A stretch of 64,000 bases of DNA from Warburgia ugandensis (GCA_035236585.1 CP141139.1:42789217-42853216); one strand, 5' to 3'. Shown: positions 1 to 12,192, counted from the stretch's first letter. A program made the numbers and translations. Notes: generated by a model from the sequence alone, not told the origin.

Positions 1-1535
1 AAAGATATTGATGGTAAAGGGGGGAACCAAACATTAGAATGAATTATTGTAAACAAATAAGATGCTTTATTCATACTTATTAGACATAGGAAGCAATGGT
101 GTTTAGCCATCTCACAAACTTTACAATTCAAGTTGAAGTCATTGAGACCATAACAAAGATTGGGAAACATTTGTTTAAGTATAGAAAAGGAAGGATGACC
201 CAACCTTTAATGCCACAACCAAATGTCTTTTATCTCTAGGTTGCCCAATGTCATAGGTAGCTAGTGATTCTTTGTAAAGTCCAATAAAGTACAAACTCAC
301 CTCTTTCCTCAGCAAGTCCAATCCCCTTCATTTGAGCTTGACCCTGAAAGAAACATCTAGATGCAAAAAAACATACCTAACCCTTTAGATTTTTTACTTT
401 GGCTCACTGAGATCAAAGCAACTAATAACTTAGGAACATGTAATACAGGTCTAAAGTAAGTTCAGATGAAACTTTGATGATGCCTTTTCTAGCCATTGAA
501 GATTTTGTCCCATCTGCAACAGTTACTTTTTTAAGTTGAAAAAATGGTGTCTGGGTGGTAAATGGTGTTGGATCACTGGCCATGTAGTGAGTGGCTCCAG
601 AATTTATAATCCAAGGAATGCATGTAGTACCAGATATGACTTTTATTGCAATAAAGTATATATCATTTTTTGAAACATATGCCTCTGAAATTCCATGGAA
701 TAACAGGCTTTTGAGTTCTACAATTTGATCAATACTAAACATAGCACCTGCTCCACTTCCTTCCTCAAATGCTCCGACCATATGAGCTTTTCTATTCCTA
801 CCTCTTGTTTCTATTTTGTTCAGGTCTCTTCATGAATCTGCCAGCAACTGTCAATGGTTAGCCACCATCTTTTGCACCTCACACACCATTGATCAGCTTT
901 GGGGTCTTTCTTTTTGTTGAAGTTTGGCGTTTGGTAGTTATAACTTGCCATAGCCAACTCCTGAGGCTTGCTCCTCATCATAACTGCCTTCCTTGTTTCT
1001 TCACTTTGCACTATTGAAAATACTTCATCCATGGATGGTAGTGCACTTCTTCCAAACACTAAGGAACATGTCTGGTCATATTCGAAATTTAGTCCTTCAA
1101 GAAATTCAAAAAATCCTCTCTCTTTCAATAGATTTTCTCCATTCCATGGACATCTTTCTAGAATTGTATGCCAGAGTTTGATAATTATCCAGCTCCAGTC
1201 ACATGTTCCTCAATTTGTTGAAGTAGTGACATACAAATCTCCCTACTTTGTATTCCAAATGACTTTGCAAGGTTCAAACACTAGGCCATCATTGCTTCCC
1301 TTGGAGTACACCTTTTTCACCACTTCACAGATTTTCTGAGCAATTTCTAGGAATAGAAGTCTTCCCAATATCAACCATAGAACAAATCAGCCAAGACATA
1401 ACTCTCTACTTCCCATTTTCTGGCAGCTGTAGGATCAGTTGGCCTCTATGCGCTTCCGTTTAGGTATCCCATCTTGCCTCTTCCTCGCACATTTAACTTG
1501 GGTTCAATTTTTCAATGGTTAGTTGTGCAGTGGAC

Positions 1536-1602
1536 GAATCAGTAGGCAGCCCGGTGCAGGTAACTCCCACATGTGCGGGGTCCAGGGAAGGAATGAATCA
1601 GT
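1536..1602 (-). mobile_element. 5'-truncated Au SINE (51 bp) with TSD, inside Copia gag
   Basis: Bases 1544-1594 are, on the minus strand, the last ~50 bp of an Au SINE (the block with GGACCCCGC, GGGAG, GCACCGGGCTGCC). The flanks repeat GAATCAGT (1536-1543 and 1595-1602), extended by GG with one mismatch. The tRNA-like head with boxes A and B is missing and no T-tail is seen. It inserted into the Copia gag region, so it is younger than that element. Confidence 0.6.
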
Positions 1603-1680
1603 GGGCATTCTAGAAAAATTGTCCTGCATAACTTTATTGTATTCTGCCATGGGTACTCTTCTAGGTTAGTTGTCATGCCT

Positions 1681-1792
1681 TCTACACATCTTTGCAACTT
1701 CCTTTGACCGTCTACGCATCCATGCAGCTCCCTTTGGCCATCTGCACATCTTTGTGGTTCCCTTTGGCTGTCCCTGTGTCTTTGTGGCTTGA
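1681..1792. repeat. 30-bp tandem repeat, ~3.7 copies
   Basis: Units start at 1681, 1711, 1741 and 1771 (the last one partial). Each begins TCTRCRCATCTTTG and ends CCCTTTGGCCR, with a few differences between units. It lies between the Copia gag start and the candidate primer binding site. Confidence 0.75.
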
Positions 1793-2678
1793 CTTCTTAG
1801 TACTATAACTGGGGTTGGAGAAGGATGTTCACGAATTGTTCATATAGCATTTAGCTCAAGCTAATTAATCTCCAAGTTGGAGCAAATAAATAGTCATTCC
1901 AACATTCAACTTGCACTGCATGTTATGCTGACAGGCCTGTACAATTTTTATTTCTTTTTCTTGGATCGACTATATATAAGTAACCTTAAGGTTACTATGT
2001 AGGACCAATAATATAAAGCCTCACTTTGAGGCTCTGACCAAATTCAATTCTCGACATCACCGATACCCTAGTGACGGCGATAGAGATGCAGATCGCGACA
2101 GCGAGTATTACTGCTGGGAAATCCAGATCCGGCGAGTATTCCGACTCGCTTGATGATTCATGGCTTCAGATCTCCAAATTGGAGACATCAATAACAACAA
2201 CGATGAAGGCTGCAATGGCAATGGTGACAACTTTGGGAGATCGTTGCATGCGTTTGTGGCAAAGATCGTTGTGGTAGACATCACATTCCTTTGCAGTCAT
2301 CGCGGCTTCCTCCTCCAAAAGAGCAGAGATCGTTGCAATCGATACAGTCTTCTTTACATTTCTCACAGATTCAAGAGTGGTTTCAGATCTGCATCTTTCT
2401 TTTGTCAGAACCTTGTAGATTCGTCCCCAATCAGATCATTGCAGCAAAACAAGTTACAATATCTGACCCGATTGTTTTCACATCCATGGTTTCCAGCACA
2501 GTCTTCCAGCAGAGAAGGATTTCCGCCAACACCAACGGCTCCGTCATCAACCAAGACCGGCTTAGATCTTGACCTCCTCTATGGGATCTACCACTCAACA
2601 GGCTTCAATGATTGATTTTCTGCTATGAGACAACAAATCTGATCGACCTGTGTACCAAGACAACAGATCCTCACTCTA
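1793..2678. other. Uncharacterised stretch between Copia gag and candidate primer site
   Basis: About 0.9 kb, unusually long for a Copia leader. It contains a TATA-like run at 1970-1979 on the plus strand followed by a moderately GC-rich segment (2050-2600) open for up to ~150 codons on plus and 66 on minus. None of these translations resembles a family I know. It may be an insertion, or captured sequence within the Copia leader. Confidence 0.3.
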
Positions 2679-2890
2679 GCTCTTGTACCATCTTGAATTT
2701 GGACAGATCTTAAGAGTAAGTGATCATGTTTACTCTTATTTTTATTAGGAATCATAAATATGGTATTTATAGATTTACAAGTTAAACCTTCAATCCAAGA
2801 TATGGTGCATAATTATGGGCAGCGCCGTAACACCACCAAATCACTGTTTCTGCACCGGCAATATTGACTCTGCCGCATATACACAATATT

Positions 2891-3395
2891 GACTCTGCTG
2901 CAGATGCTATTCATCTAGTATGCATGAATGTCTCTGTGCAGAGACATGCACAAAGAGTAGAGTATGTTGTTAACAAAGACAAGATTCCTTTAGCCCCAGA
3001 ATTGTCTCTGCCTCCAACTTTCATGGAGTGAAAATAAGCAAGATGAAACTTACTTAGATATGTTAACTAGAGCATACCCTTGAAGACAAGTACCCATTCA
3101 TTGAAAGGATGAGACAATAGAGGGAAATGTACAAAAGTAAAATCACTGTAACTCTCAAAAGTGTGTTCTAACTCCTAAATAAAAGAATAGCATGTTGCCA
3201 GAACAGAACAATGTGTTAAATAAATGCTTTATATTCTGGCATGACCTCCTATGTTTCCAGACAAATAACAAGACTCGAGAAGTGTACAAGATATATGGCC
3301 GAGACCGAATACCAGCTTACGAAGTAGTTGTGCCATAGACTGCCTGCTCATGGCATTTACTATTAGCACTATTTGCTTTGCGTTTTGTTTTATTA
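2891..3395. other. No recognisable feature
   Basis: AT-rich sequence with no long reading frame and no repeat ends that I can define. Part of it may be the outer portion of the Copia LTR. Confidence 0.4.
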
Positions 3396-3614
3396 TTATT
3401 ATTTCATTTTACAGAAGGGGAGCCTCGGCGCAATGGTAAAATTTGCCGTCATGTGACCTTGAGGTCACAGGTTCAAGGCGTGGAAACAGCCTCTTACGAA
3501 ATGCAAGGTAAGGCTGTGTACTTTAGGCCCTTGAGGTCCGCCCCTTCCCGGACCCCGCATAGGTGGGAGCTTCGTGCACTGGGGCTGGCCCTTTTTTTAT
3601 TATTTCATTTTACA
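3396..3614 (+). mobile_element. Au SINE, full-length, with 18-bp TSD
   Basis: The body at 3414-3596 has the Au SINE layout: a tRNA-like head (GGGGAGCCTCGGCGCAATGG, then box B-like GGTTCAAGGC), a middle block (ACAGCCTCTTRCGAAATGCA), and the 3' block CCCTTCCCGGACCCCGCAT ... GGGAGCTTCGTGCACTGGGGCTG ending in a T-run. The TSD TTATTATTTCATTTTACA is perfect over 18 bp at 3396-3413 and 3597-3614. Au SINEs are non-autonomous and are thought to use LINE machinery. The intact TSD points to a fairly young insertion. Confidence 0.95.
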
Positions 3615-4631
3615 TAAATCAGGCTCTGGTATTACATTCAGAAAGCATGGTCATTGAGGAGGGACAAGTAGAGTGGTGATGCTAATTGCTTTAAAAAAAA
3701 AAAAGATTGGCAACTTAAAAGACGCCGGACAGAGATCCAAAGGCGGCAAACAAATCACCAAATCTTCAGCATCACTACATAGATTCCTATGGCTCGCACA
3801 AATGTTTATAGACTTCTATGGGATATTACAATTACCAGGATCCACAAGTTCCCAAATGATGGAAGACCACATGGATGTAGAAAGCAAGCTGCATCAATAT
3901 CGACCAGACTCATAATATTAGCCAATGGACGAGATGAGGTTGGAAGCTGCACTGAAAATTATTTCCATCAATGGTTATTTGATGTGCTATAAACTTAATG
4001 CTGCCGATACATTCATCGGAAGTTTGCATATGCTAATTGAGTCAAAGAAGAAGTCAAGGAAGTTTGCATATGCTCCCTGAGTTTAAGAAGTCAAAGCCAT
4101 TGTCTGTGGCAGTTTAGAAACCGGAAGCAAAAGGGTTGTCCAACCAAATCATTAAATTAGAAGAACAACTGAGGATCAATGGATATTTCCTTAGGATATT
4201 CATCATTGAGTATGTAGGAGTTACTCAAAGCTGCATTGAATATGCAAGTGTTATGGCCAAGGCCAAGCATAAGGCCGCAAGCACAACGACTAGTCACTCA
4301 AGGATCATCCACAAAGGCACTTACAGGATATCCACCACAAGATCATGAACGATATATGCTGGCAGCAGACAGTTGCCTGCATAACCTGTAGGTTTTATTC
4401 TAGAGAATAAATAAAAAGGCAAGTACACTGGCAAATGGAAAATTGAAGAATGCTAGAGTGGAAACAGTAAACAGATACATTTGTTCGTGAAAGCAGGTGG
4501 GTTTTTGAAGTTTCTGTTTTTCGCAGATAGCCTATCAGGTTTGCCCGTAAAGAACCATTATGGAGCTGAAAGAAGTTATATCAGATGGTTAATAAAATGT
4601 AGCTAGTGAAAAGGCACATGGACATGTAAAC

Positions 4632-4633
<2 letters not shown>
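3615..4633. other. No recognisable feature
   Basis: About 1 kb with only short, unmatched reading frames. I looked here on the minus strand for the missing PCI-domain exons of eIF3m and saw none. Confidence 0.4.

Positions 4634-4720
<87 letters not shown>
4634..4720. repeat. (GA)n microsatellite, ~43 units
   Basis: Uninterrupted GA dinucleotide run of 87 bp. It is long and pure, so likely to vary in length between individuals. Confidence 0.98.
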
Positions 4721-4725
<5 letters not shown>

Positions 4726-5268
4726 TTAGTAGTTATTGATCTATAAATAGGGAAGATGAGAGAAAGGAAGGATGAGAAAACCAGGAAGTACTGGAGAGAA
4801 AAAAAAAATTAATACTTAGGAAAGACACCACAATCTCCTTAATACTTAGGTCTTCTGATTTTAAGAAACCCCTAAAAAACTGAAGAGGCTTCTCTTTCTA
4901 AGTAGTTATCTTCTAGATACTCTTTCAGTAATGGAAATGGTAAACCATTTGAACAATATCATTTCATGGTCCCTGAGTCCAGAAGAATAGTGTTTACATA
5001 GAAAGGTGTGACAGGCTGGATACTATCATGGACAGCAGGATAGTAATAGTCCTTTCAGTAGATGATGCATGTCTATAGGTTGATTACAACAACATATAGT
5101 CAAAGTCAGACATGTTTGCCGATTAATATTCTGTAGTCTCTAAAGGAAAAACTTACACCTAGAGATAAAAGTTCCACACATGGAACCCACAATTGACATG
5201 TGGCAGTCAATAATGGTGCAATCCATATGTATTTGGCAATTTGCACAGTCAAAACATTTATGTCATGC
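4721..5268. other. No recognisable feature
   Basis: AT-rich, no coding signal or repeat structure seen. It would lie inside a large eIF3m intron if that gene continues to the left. Confidence 0.4.
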
Positions 5269-5493
5269 AGATAAGATCACAAATAATCTAGAAGGGCAGC
5301 CTTAGCGTAAGGGTTGAGTTGTCGCCATGTGACCTGGAGGTCATGGGTTCAACATGTGGAAACAGCCTCTTGCAAAAATGCAAGGTAAGGCTGCATATTA
5401 TAGACCCTTTGCAGCCTGCCCCTTCCCTAGACCCCGCATACCTGGTAGCTTCGTGCAACGGGCTGCCCTTTTTCTTAGATAAGACTACAAATA
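5269..5493 (+). mobile_element. Au SINE, full-length, with 17-bp TSD
   Basis: The body at about 5291-5476 has the Au SINE head, the CAGCCTCTTGCAAAAATGCA middle and the ACCCCGCAT ... GGTAGCTTCGTGCAACGGGC tail. The flanks AGATAAGATCACAAATA (5269-5285) and AGATAAGACTACAAATA (5477-5493) match at 15 of 17 positions. It lies just downstream of eIF3m exon 5, in the antisense direction relative to the gene. It has more substitutions than the copy at 3414. Confidence 0.93.
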
Positions 5494-5532
5494 GGTTCTC
5501 CATCAATTCCTGCAACCACGATAGTGATATAC

Positions 5533-8500
5533 CTGAAACACATCTGGAACCTTCACAAATTCTATTATTGCCCGAACAGCTTCTTCTTTGGCTTCACTCA
5601 TTGTATATGAGTCCTCACCAGAGAAAGTTGCCAAGTACTTTGTCAGAAAAGTAAATGACTCCTTTGCCGAACTGCAAATTACAATGAAGATTAAAAAATG
5701 AATACGACAAGATAACCAAAAAATAATAAGTAATTATCTAAAATACATACACGCATATCAAACATATACATATATGTGCATTTGCATTTGCATGTACATA
5801 CACTATAGATAAGTACAAGAAGAGAGAGAGACCTATGTTCAGTTCTAATAAAGATTCAACATGCACCTTTTGTTTTCCTTTAAAACATTAGCAACGCTCA
5901 GAAAGAGTTCCCTCTGATCCAAGGTCCCGATATTCCATTCCTTCAAAAAACTATCCATCTTTTTGAAGGAAGGTCTGATGTGCTCAGTAACATTGCCCTG
6001 CACTGCCAAATCAAGGGCCTTCATGTAAACAAAGTACCGGCTGTAAGGGTTCACCAGGAGGTTGCAGAGATTGAACAATCTGTCAAAAGCAGGAAAGAGA
6101 GTGAGAAATGAACACAAAGATCAAATAGCTTAACAAAGGAAATGGACTACATCTTCAAACGCAGTGCAGGCTTGTCACTTGGCTGTTGGGTGACTTTAGC
6201 AGAAATGCACTTTGCCATCTCCAGAGCTTCATCCAGACTCTCTGGTTTGGTCACAAGGCTGCAAATTATAGTGAAGATACACTCCAGATCTGCAACCACA
6301 CCAGTAAAAAGCCAGTTCAATTACATAAGAACTCAGCAAGTCCTCAACTAACATGAACAATCTGATGGTGTTCCCTCGTGCAGACCCAGGCAACTCACAT
6401 GCTTTGTGGATGTGAAAACTGTTTTTCCTAACCTTGAAAAAAGCTACCGAACGAAGCATAGTCAAATAGTCAAATAGCTTGAGGTTTTGGTTCAGAGTCT
6501 TCGGACCATGGCCAAGGCTCAGTTGTAAGGTACAATGGGATCCTAATTACATGTGACAGATAGACTGCCATCCTTAATTTCTTTGCCTCATGGAAAGTGC
6601 TTATATGCCCACTTTTATATGCTAGATATCTCGTATTCTCTTCTGGAGAAACACTTACAAAGTAAAACATTTTGTAAAACATAACTACAAAGGAAACTAA
6701 ACAAAATAGACCTTCCTTTACCAAAAAAGAAAAAGAAAACTAATACATATGACTAACTCACAAGAAGAATAAAGGACCTCTAAATGATCAATATATTCCA
6801 GAATTTTGCCAGAGATGTACATAAAGGATAACATTTCTTTAGAAGACCAAGCAAGAGAATTACATGACTGCTCTTCTTACAGGGTCCCAAAACTTCATAA
6901 GATATCGAACCTCATCTTTAACAACTAGAAGCCCGAGAATACCCATAAAAATAGGCACAATTACAAATCTCTCCTCCCAACTAGATGTGGATTACCTCAC
7001 AAGTTTGCCATCAGCCCATCAACAAGTTGTCACAACCTGCATGACTGTTCCTCTTCTACTACTGACTTCTGTTTTCTCCTTTCCCACGTGGTGCAAGGTG
7101 AAGTCCTACTCCCTAAACTCATGTTTGACCAAATTGTGAATCATTAAAAATAAAACTTTAAACATGCTTCAGCTAAACAAAGAAACGTTTTGTCACCTCA
7201 GTAGAAATTTTACAGGAAAAGCCTTGATGCTTCATTGAGTACCCTTGATTTGAAATACTTCTCAAATGGCGACCGAGATACAGAGTGCACTTAAAGTTGC
7301 CATATAATAATGTTAGAAACAACTTTACATTGTTTAGATCAATGATGATTTCTTTGAATTTGAGGACAATTTTTCTATCAACCAACTAGTTTCCTAGCTT
7401 CTGTGAATTTATTAGAATCACAATCAAAATGTAGTATGGCAAGTTAGCATGACAATTGCAAAACAAGTAGAATTCCATTTTCACCAATTAATCCCCCCAT
7501 AAAGTTAGTCTGCATACTTGTCCTCCATCCACATTATAAGAGTGAGGGAACAACAGTTTTAATCAATTTTAGAAGCCTAATAAAAATTATTACCATCTCT
7601 CCAGCTTTTCCTGGGTGAAAAATATAGTACAAGTTAACCATGCATGGTTGAAAACCCGCCTATCATTTGTATCATGATTTTGGTATATACCTTGTGTAAA
7701 ATATGCCGAAGTGCATTTTTATATGACAGCATGTTCCTTGGAGTGCCTTTATGTATAGTTAGGATGGCTATTATAACTATAAAAAAAATTGAATAATAGC
7801 AGGATTACCTTTCTCTGACACTCTTGAAAATATCAAGTCAGCAGAAGTGAGCATGAGATTTGATAAATCCAACCATCTACCCATCATCATGCATTCTTGC
7901 GCCTCAATGCACAATCTGGTAACCTGAGTCTCCGCAACCTGTCAATAGAAAGGGAAACAAAGAAAAATATGACAATATCAGATGCAGTGAGTATGAAATC
8001 CCCATTAGAACCACGTGTGATATATTCACCCTAATGGAAGAAATTACCAATGCATTCCAAGCAGTTTAGGATGAAAGTTACAGGACAGAACATCAGTTAT
8101 TCACTCTCAGTCCCACAATCTAAACGGAAAAAATATAAATCATTTACACTTTCTTTAGGGATGCCACAAATTTATATAGGTTTGATCATTCAGAGGTTGA
8201 GTAGTAACATTCTTGTTACATATTGTCATGATCAATGTAACAAAAGTTTGTTTCCACCAATGTAGTACGAAGCAACAAGATTACCCAGATATAATCATTA
8301 TCGGGACTACATATCTATTTCAGTCATGATGTTAACATCAATCTGCATGACAGAATCACAACAGGGTGGCTGAAACCATATTATTCCATATGTATCAATA
8401 TTTAATTATTGCAAATTCTGTATCCTGAAAAACAGTTAATCCTGCACAATTGTTCTCATGTTTTGCTTCTTTGGCAGATGAGAAGTTCCTTCAAACATAT

Positions 8501-9392
8501 ATAATAAAAGCTCAAGGCCTAAAAGCACTAGGATTGCGTCAAAAAGTTGAGAACAAATAGCAGAGTTTGATCGGCATTGTAGAGGAGACTAAAACCTGAA
8601 ATCAAGAATATACGCTGATAAAGCCTTAAAATTTTCAAGAAGCCCAAAGGGCGCTTAATGTTGGGACCCGACAATGTGGGCTATGGCCAATAACTAGATA
8701 AGAGATTTTCAACCGTTGCAGTTCAAAACAAGAAATTGAAAACTTTAAACAGTTTGGTCGTCAACTTTCTGCTTCTACATTGCCATAAGAAGTGAAAGGA
8801 TAACAGGAATATGCAAAATCAAAAGACCCAGAACAGCTGTTTAGCAAGAGAATAACAATCCTGGATTAACTTATCCACGGATAATGATCTTCTCACCTGC
8901 TTTTCCAACATAAAACATGATAAGATTATCCAAGAACAAACAGCTCAAGGTTCAAGGGTATATTATCTATGTTTCAGAAGTGGTACCTTGTATATATATT
9001 TTCAGGTTGCAAATAGCAAGGAAGAAAATCAGTGTCCCAGGATTACTCAATTCACGGTTTAACTACCCATCTATCAACAGCCAAAAAGGCAAAAGAAAAT
9101 CTATGAATCTGCTGAAAATATTTTTAAAAAAGAGAGAGAAGAAAAACAAAGGAAAAGTTAACACTTTAGCTAGTACAAATAACACGATAACGATCCCATG
9201 AACAAACAGAAAAGGGGGGGAAATTTGTTTTTGACGGTGAAGAAATTGCATAAATTCATGCACAAAAAATGAAGAAGAATCGAGGAAGGATTTTTCTACC
9301 TCTGGACCTGCATCAGCCCATGCAAGTTCTGAGGTGAATCGGACGACGGCAAGCGCTGGATCTTCCTCTGATGTTGCTACCACAGTCGTCAT
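5533..9392 (-). CDS. EIF3M: Eukaryotic translation initiation factor 3 subunit M (eIF3m), 5' five exons
   Basis: eIF3m is a PCI-domain subunit of the cytosolic eIF3 complex, which promotes mRNA recruitment to the 40S ribosome. Five minus-strand exons with GT-AG borders join in frame: 9392-9300, 7938-7809, 6289-6151, 6079-5867 and 5671-5533 (714 nt, 238 codons). The product starts MTTVVATSEEDPALAVVRF and contains TRLCIEAQE, KPALRLKILFNL, NPYSRYFVYMKALDLAV, FKKMDSFLKEWNIG and FLTKYLATFSGED, all typical of plant eIF3m. The start codon is the first ATG of the family's conserved N-terminus. Introns are 1361, 1519, 71 and 195 bp. Plant eIF3m is about 410 residues, so the last ~170 residues, with most of the PCI domain, are missing. 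No matching exon was seen from 1 to 5532, so they lie beyond the left edge or are lost. The open frames and clean splice sites argue for a live gene. Confidence 0.93.
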
Positions 9393-9600
9393 TGTCTTCT
9401 TTGAAATAGAGACAGAAACCCTGGATTTTGTTCTGGTAAAGGAGAAGAAACCCTAGACTCTTTGGAAGCAACTCAAGAGAAATAGGGACTTCGGAAGGTT
9501 TCCTCGGGACCCTAGATTTTGGCAGTTCGAGAGTGTGTAAAAGGCCACAAACGTGAGAGCTAGAGGAATAACGCTGCAGGTGCGACTACTGCTGGTCGTT
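9393..9600 (-). promoter_or_regulatory. eIF3m 5' leader and proximal promoter, with telo-boxes
   Basis: Directly upstream of the eIF3m start codon. The plus-strand words AAACCCTGG (9416-9424) and AAACCCTAG (9448-9456) match or nearly match the plant telo-box (AAACCCTA), common near the start of translation-machinery genes. The transcription start is not visible, and the ~200 bp extent is an estimate. Confidence 0.55.
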
Positions 9601-9666
9601 TACTAGAGAGACTTCTGATGGGACGGAGTTGGTTGCTCCATCTGATTTTTTATTTTATGTTGGATG

Positions 9667-10525
9667 ATTATTAAAGGGTTTTTTTTTTTTTTGGCAAAAA
9701 TGCCATTATATTTTAACATTTTTGTAAAAAAAAGTCCAACATCTTTTCAGTTTTGTAAATTTGTCATTTAAGTTTCTATGAGCTTCACAAAACTGTGATT
9801 CTTTTAGTTTTCCAGCCTCCTTTCATGTTAGTTTTTTGAAATTTTGATATTATCCTTCTTCGATAGATGATAGTAAATAAGAGGACTATGCATGTGATTT
9901 TTTGTTTTATTAGTCAACGAAAATCTCTGAAATTGATGGTGATGGATAAAATACATTGATAAAAAGAAGACCCAAGTTTTATATTTCTAATTTTCATTAA
10001 AAAGTCATCCAATAAACTTAAAGTCGGCTACTTAAAGTTATTCATTTAAACAGTAACAGCTTTTTTTTTATGTTTTAAACTTGAAATTTTTTTAATTTAT
10101 TGTATTTTTATTTATCCAAAGTATTATTGTGTTATAATTTGTGTTAGGAAGAGTTTTATATCAGTTTTTAATGATAAATTGAAGTTTAAATTGTTGAATT
10201 TCATTGAAGAGGCTTAATAGTTACTATTGTGCAATTGGTGAACATGGTCCGTTTGCAATTGAATATCTCACTATTTGTTGGTTTTTGTTGAAATATAATT
10301 TATCATTAGATTTCTTGTTATTAAATTGTGTTAGATACCAAGTGTTGCTGAAACTTTCCATCAGAAAGTCACTGAAATTAGTGGCCAAATTAGGTAACTT
10401 AATCATGTATGCGTCTGTGAAGTAGTAGGTCTATTAGAGAAGGATAATATAGGAATTTTATAAAACTCATGAAAACTTAATGTCAAATTTGTAATGGCAT
10501 TTTTGCAAAAAAACCCATTATTAAA
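9667..10525. mobile_element. Mutator-like non-autonomous element (841 bp) with 9-bp TSD
   Basis: The element runs 9676-10516 between perfect 9-bp TSDs ATTATTAAA (9667-9675, 10517-10525), the length typical of Mutator-like elements. The long terminal inverted repeats start GGGTTTTTTT, continue GCAAAAATGCCATTA, and extend inward with matching blocks such as CATTTAAGTTTCTATGAG against its partner on the right. The interior is AT-rich and non-coding. It lies just upstream of the eIF3m promoter. A related copy lies at 56458-57223. Confidence 0.88.
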
Positions 10526-11244
10526 CCATAAGTAGTACTAGGACCGGAAAACAAGGCAAAGTTGTTATTACTAACCATTCTCAAATTATATTCATTTTTC
10601 AAACTAGATCTTCTTCTTTATCTTACAAAGAGTTCTAAAGCAAACTACATAAACCATATCCTAATTCATAAATCTACTTGAAATCTCCCCAATAAGGAGA
10701 AAGTGTCACTTTGAATCTTTAACCAAGAGTAACGAGGTACAATAGCCCTAATTTTTAAATTATTATTTCATGTAATTTTTGTTAAATTTTATTTAGAATA
10801 AAATGTAAATTAGATATTATACTTTCTAACTTTTGAGGAAATAAACTTTTAAAAAATACAAAATCGGCTATCAAAACCTAAACAATGGGAATGTACTTCA
10901 CAAAGAGCCTTTCAATGACATTAAGAACTCATAAAGTAGAGTTTGGACGAGAAAATCCTAATATCATGAACAGGGTTCAAATTGATAAAAACACTCTAAG
11001 GGGTATTTTAGTGTGTCCATTGACCCAACCAAATTGGTTCCACCTAAGAGTTGAATGGGAATCTAGTTAGACTCGATGTAATACATCATGACAAATTATG
11101 ATGCTGAATCATTATGTTTCAAAAATTAGGAATTGTGAGGGACCAACCAAATAATTAGATATTATAATAATTAAAAATATGGTTTTATAAAGAAAATATG
11201 AAAGGGAGAGAGAAAATTGGTAAAGGGGATGACGGGACAGAACA
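10526..11244. other. No recognisable feature
   Basis: AT-rich intergenic sequence between the Mutator-like element and the hAT element. The only reading frames are short, and no repeat ends were found. Confidence 0.4.
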
Positions 11245-11552
11245 GCTGAACCTAGGGGTGGCAATTCGGGTTGGCAGGTCATGTTTGTGGCGACACGAAC
11301 ACGACACGATTATAGTTATGGGTCGACATGAACACGACACAATTAATAGTCGTGTCAAAAACCTATGACTCGTACACGACTTGGTTCTTAAAAAAATGAC
11401 ACAACACGACCTGTGTAACACGATTAATTGACTGAGTCATGTTGGATACACGACACGAAATGACACGACATGACATGACATGAAACGACTCGATTTCCCT
11501 ATTACGACTTAGGAAAAAAACTGCTCCCAAGTGAATGGAGCCAAACCAACCA

Positions 11553-11700
11553 CAAAACATAGGATAGTTATTTTACAACTGTCCTATAAAACATAACATA
11601 TAGGACGGTATAGGATGGTTATTTCACAAGCATCTTATAAAACACATAACATATAGGATGGTTATGCACTAACCGTCCTATTTTACACATATGGATATGG
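11553..11700. repeat. Left subterminal GGACGGTT/AACCGTCC palindromes of the hAT element
   Basis: Several ATAGGAYGGTTAT and AACCGTCCTAT words in alternating orientation, separated by short AT-rich spacers. Matching arrays lie at 14228-14430 and 15277-15360 inside the same element and at 12404-12830 in the nested copy. Confidence 0.75.
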
Positions 11701-12192
11701 TTTATTAGTACTTAACCAATCTGTGAGTGTAACTGTGATGTGCCAGACTTCCAGTGACCAGTCTGCCTGTGCCGGCAAATGGCCTAGCCTTTTCCGCCGA
11801 CCTGCCTGACAGGGACAGATAGTTTTCTTTCCTCCAATTCCAAACTAGCAAGTGGCAACTGGAGTTAATGAAACTTACACTTCAATCATTTGTCAAATAT
11901 TTTGAGTCCTTGATGTTAGATCCGATGTGTAGGCCCCCTTGTAGTGGCTGGAAAACAAAATGGAAACTAAAAACATAAAGGTTTAACTAATTAATAATTA
12001 TCTAAATCTACTAAGTCAATCTAGTCTAAGGCAATTGTTTTGTCTTTTTGTATGTAAGTAAGCCCAATTCCCAAATCCAAATATCCAATTGAATTTGAAG
12101 TCTTATGCTAAAGCTAAGTTGCTAAAGCGCCCTAGCCTGGCTGGTGGTTGTTTTCTATAAGCCTATAACTATAAGTTATGACCTAAGACTTA

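Larger units (their letters stand above)
1..2890 (-). mobile_element. Ty1/Copia retrotransposon fossil, 5' part
   Basis: Read on the minus strand, this is the front part of a Copia element that leaves the window at its left edge. Parts in element order are: a probable primer binding site at 2679-2690, matching 10 of 12 bases of the usual plant initiator-Met tRNA site; a gag region from about 1656 to 820 with a UBN2-type capsid segment and a degenerate zinc-knuckle stretch near 860-890; a retropepsin region at about 500-640 with the family's D/N-S-G-A-T signature; and a gag-pre-integrase region at about 60-330. The LTR should lie right of 2691. It has a TATA-like site near 2773, but its outer edge, about 2890, is a guess. 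Integrase, reverse transcriptase, RNase H and the other LTR must lie outside the window. The copy is clearly broken in several places and looks old. Confidence 0.82.

Noticed and set aside
2071-2615. Possible short host gene with its own TATA box
   Set aside because: No protein family recognised, no splice or start evidence, and its position fits the leader of the Copia fossil. Kept only as an uncharacterised stretch.
3414-3500. A tRNA gene, suggested by box A/box B-like words
   Set aside because: The words belong to Au SINE heads (also at 5291 and 24204). No cloverleaf-forming tRNA was found.
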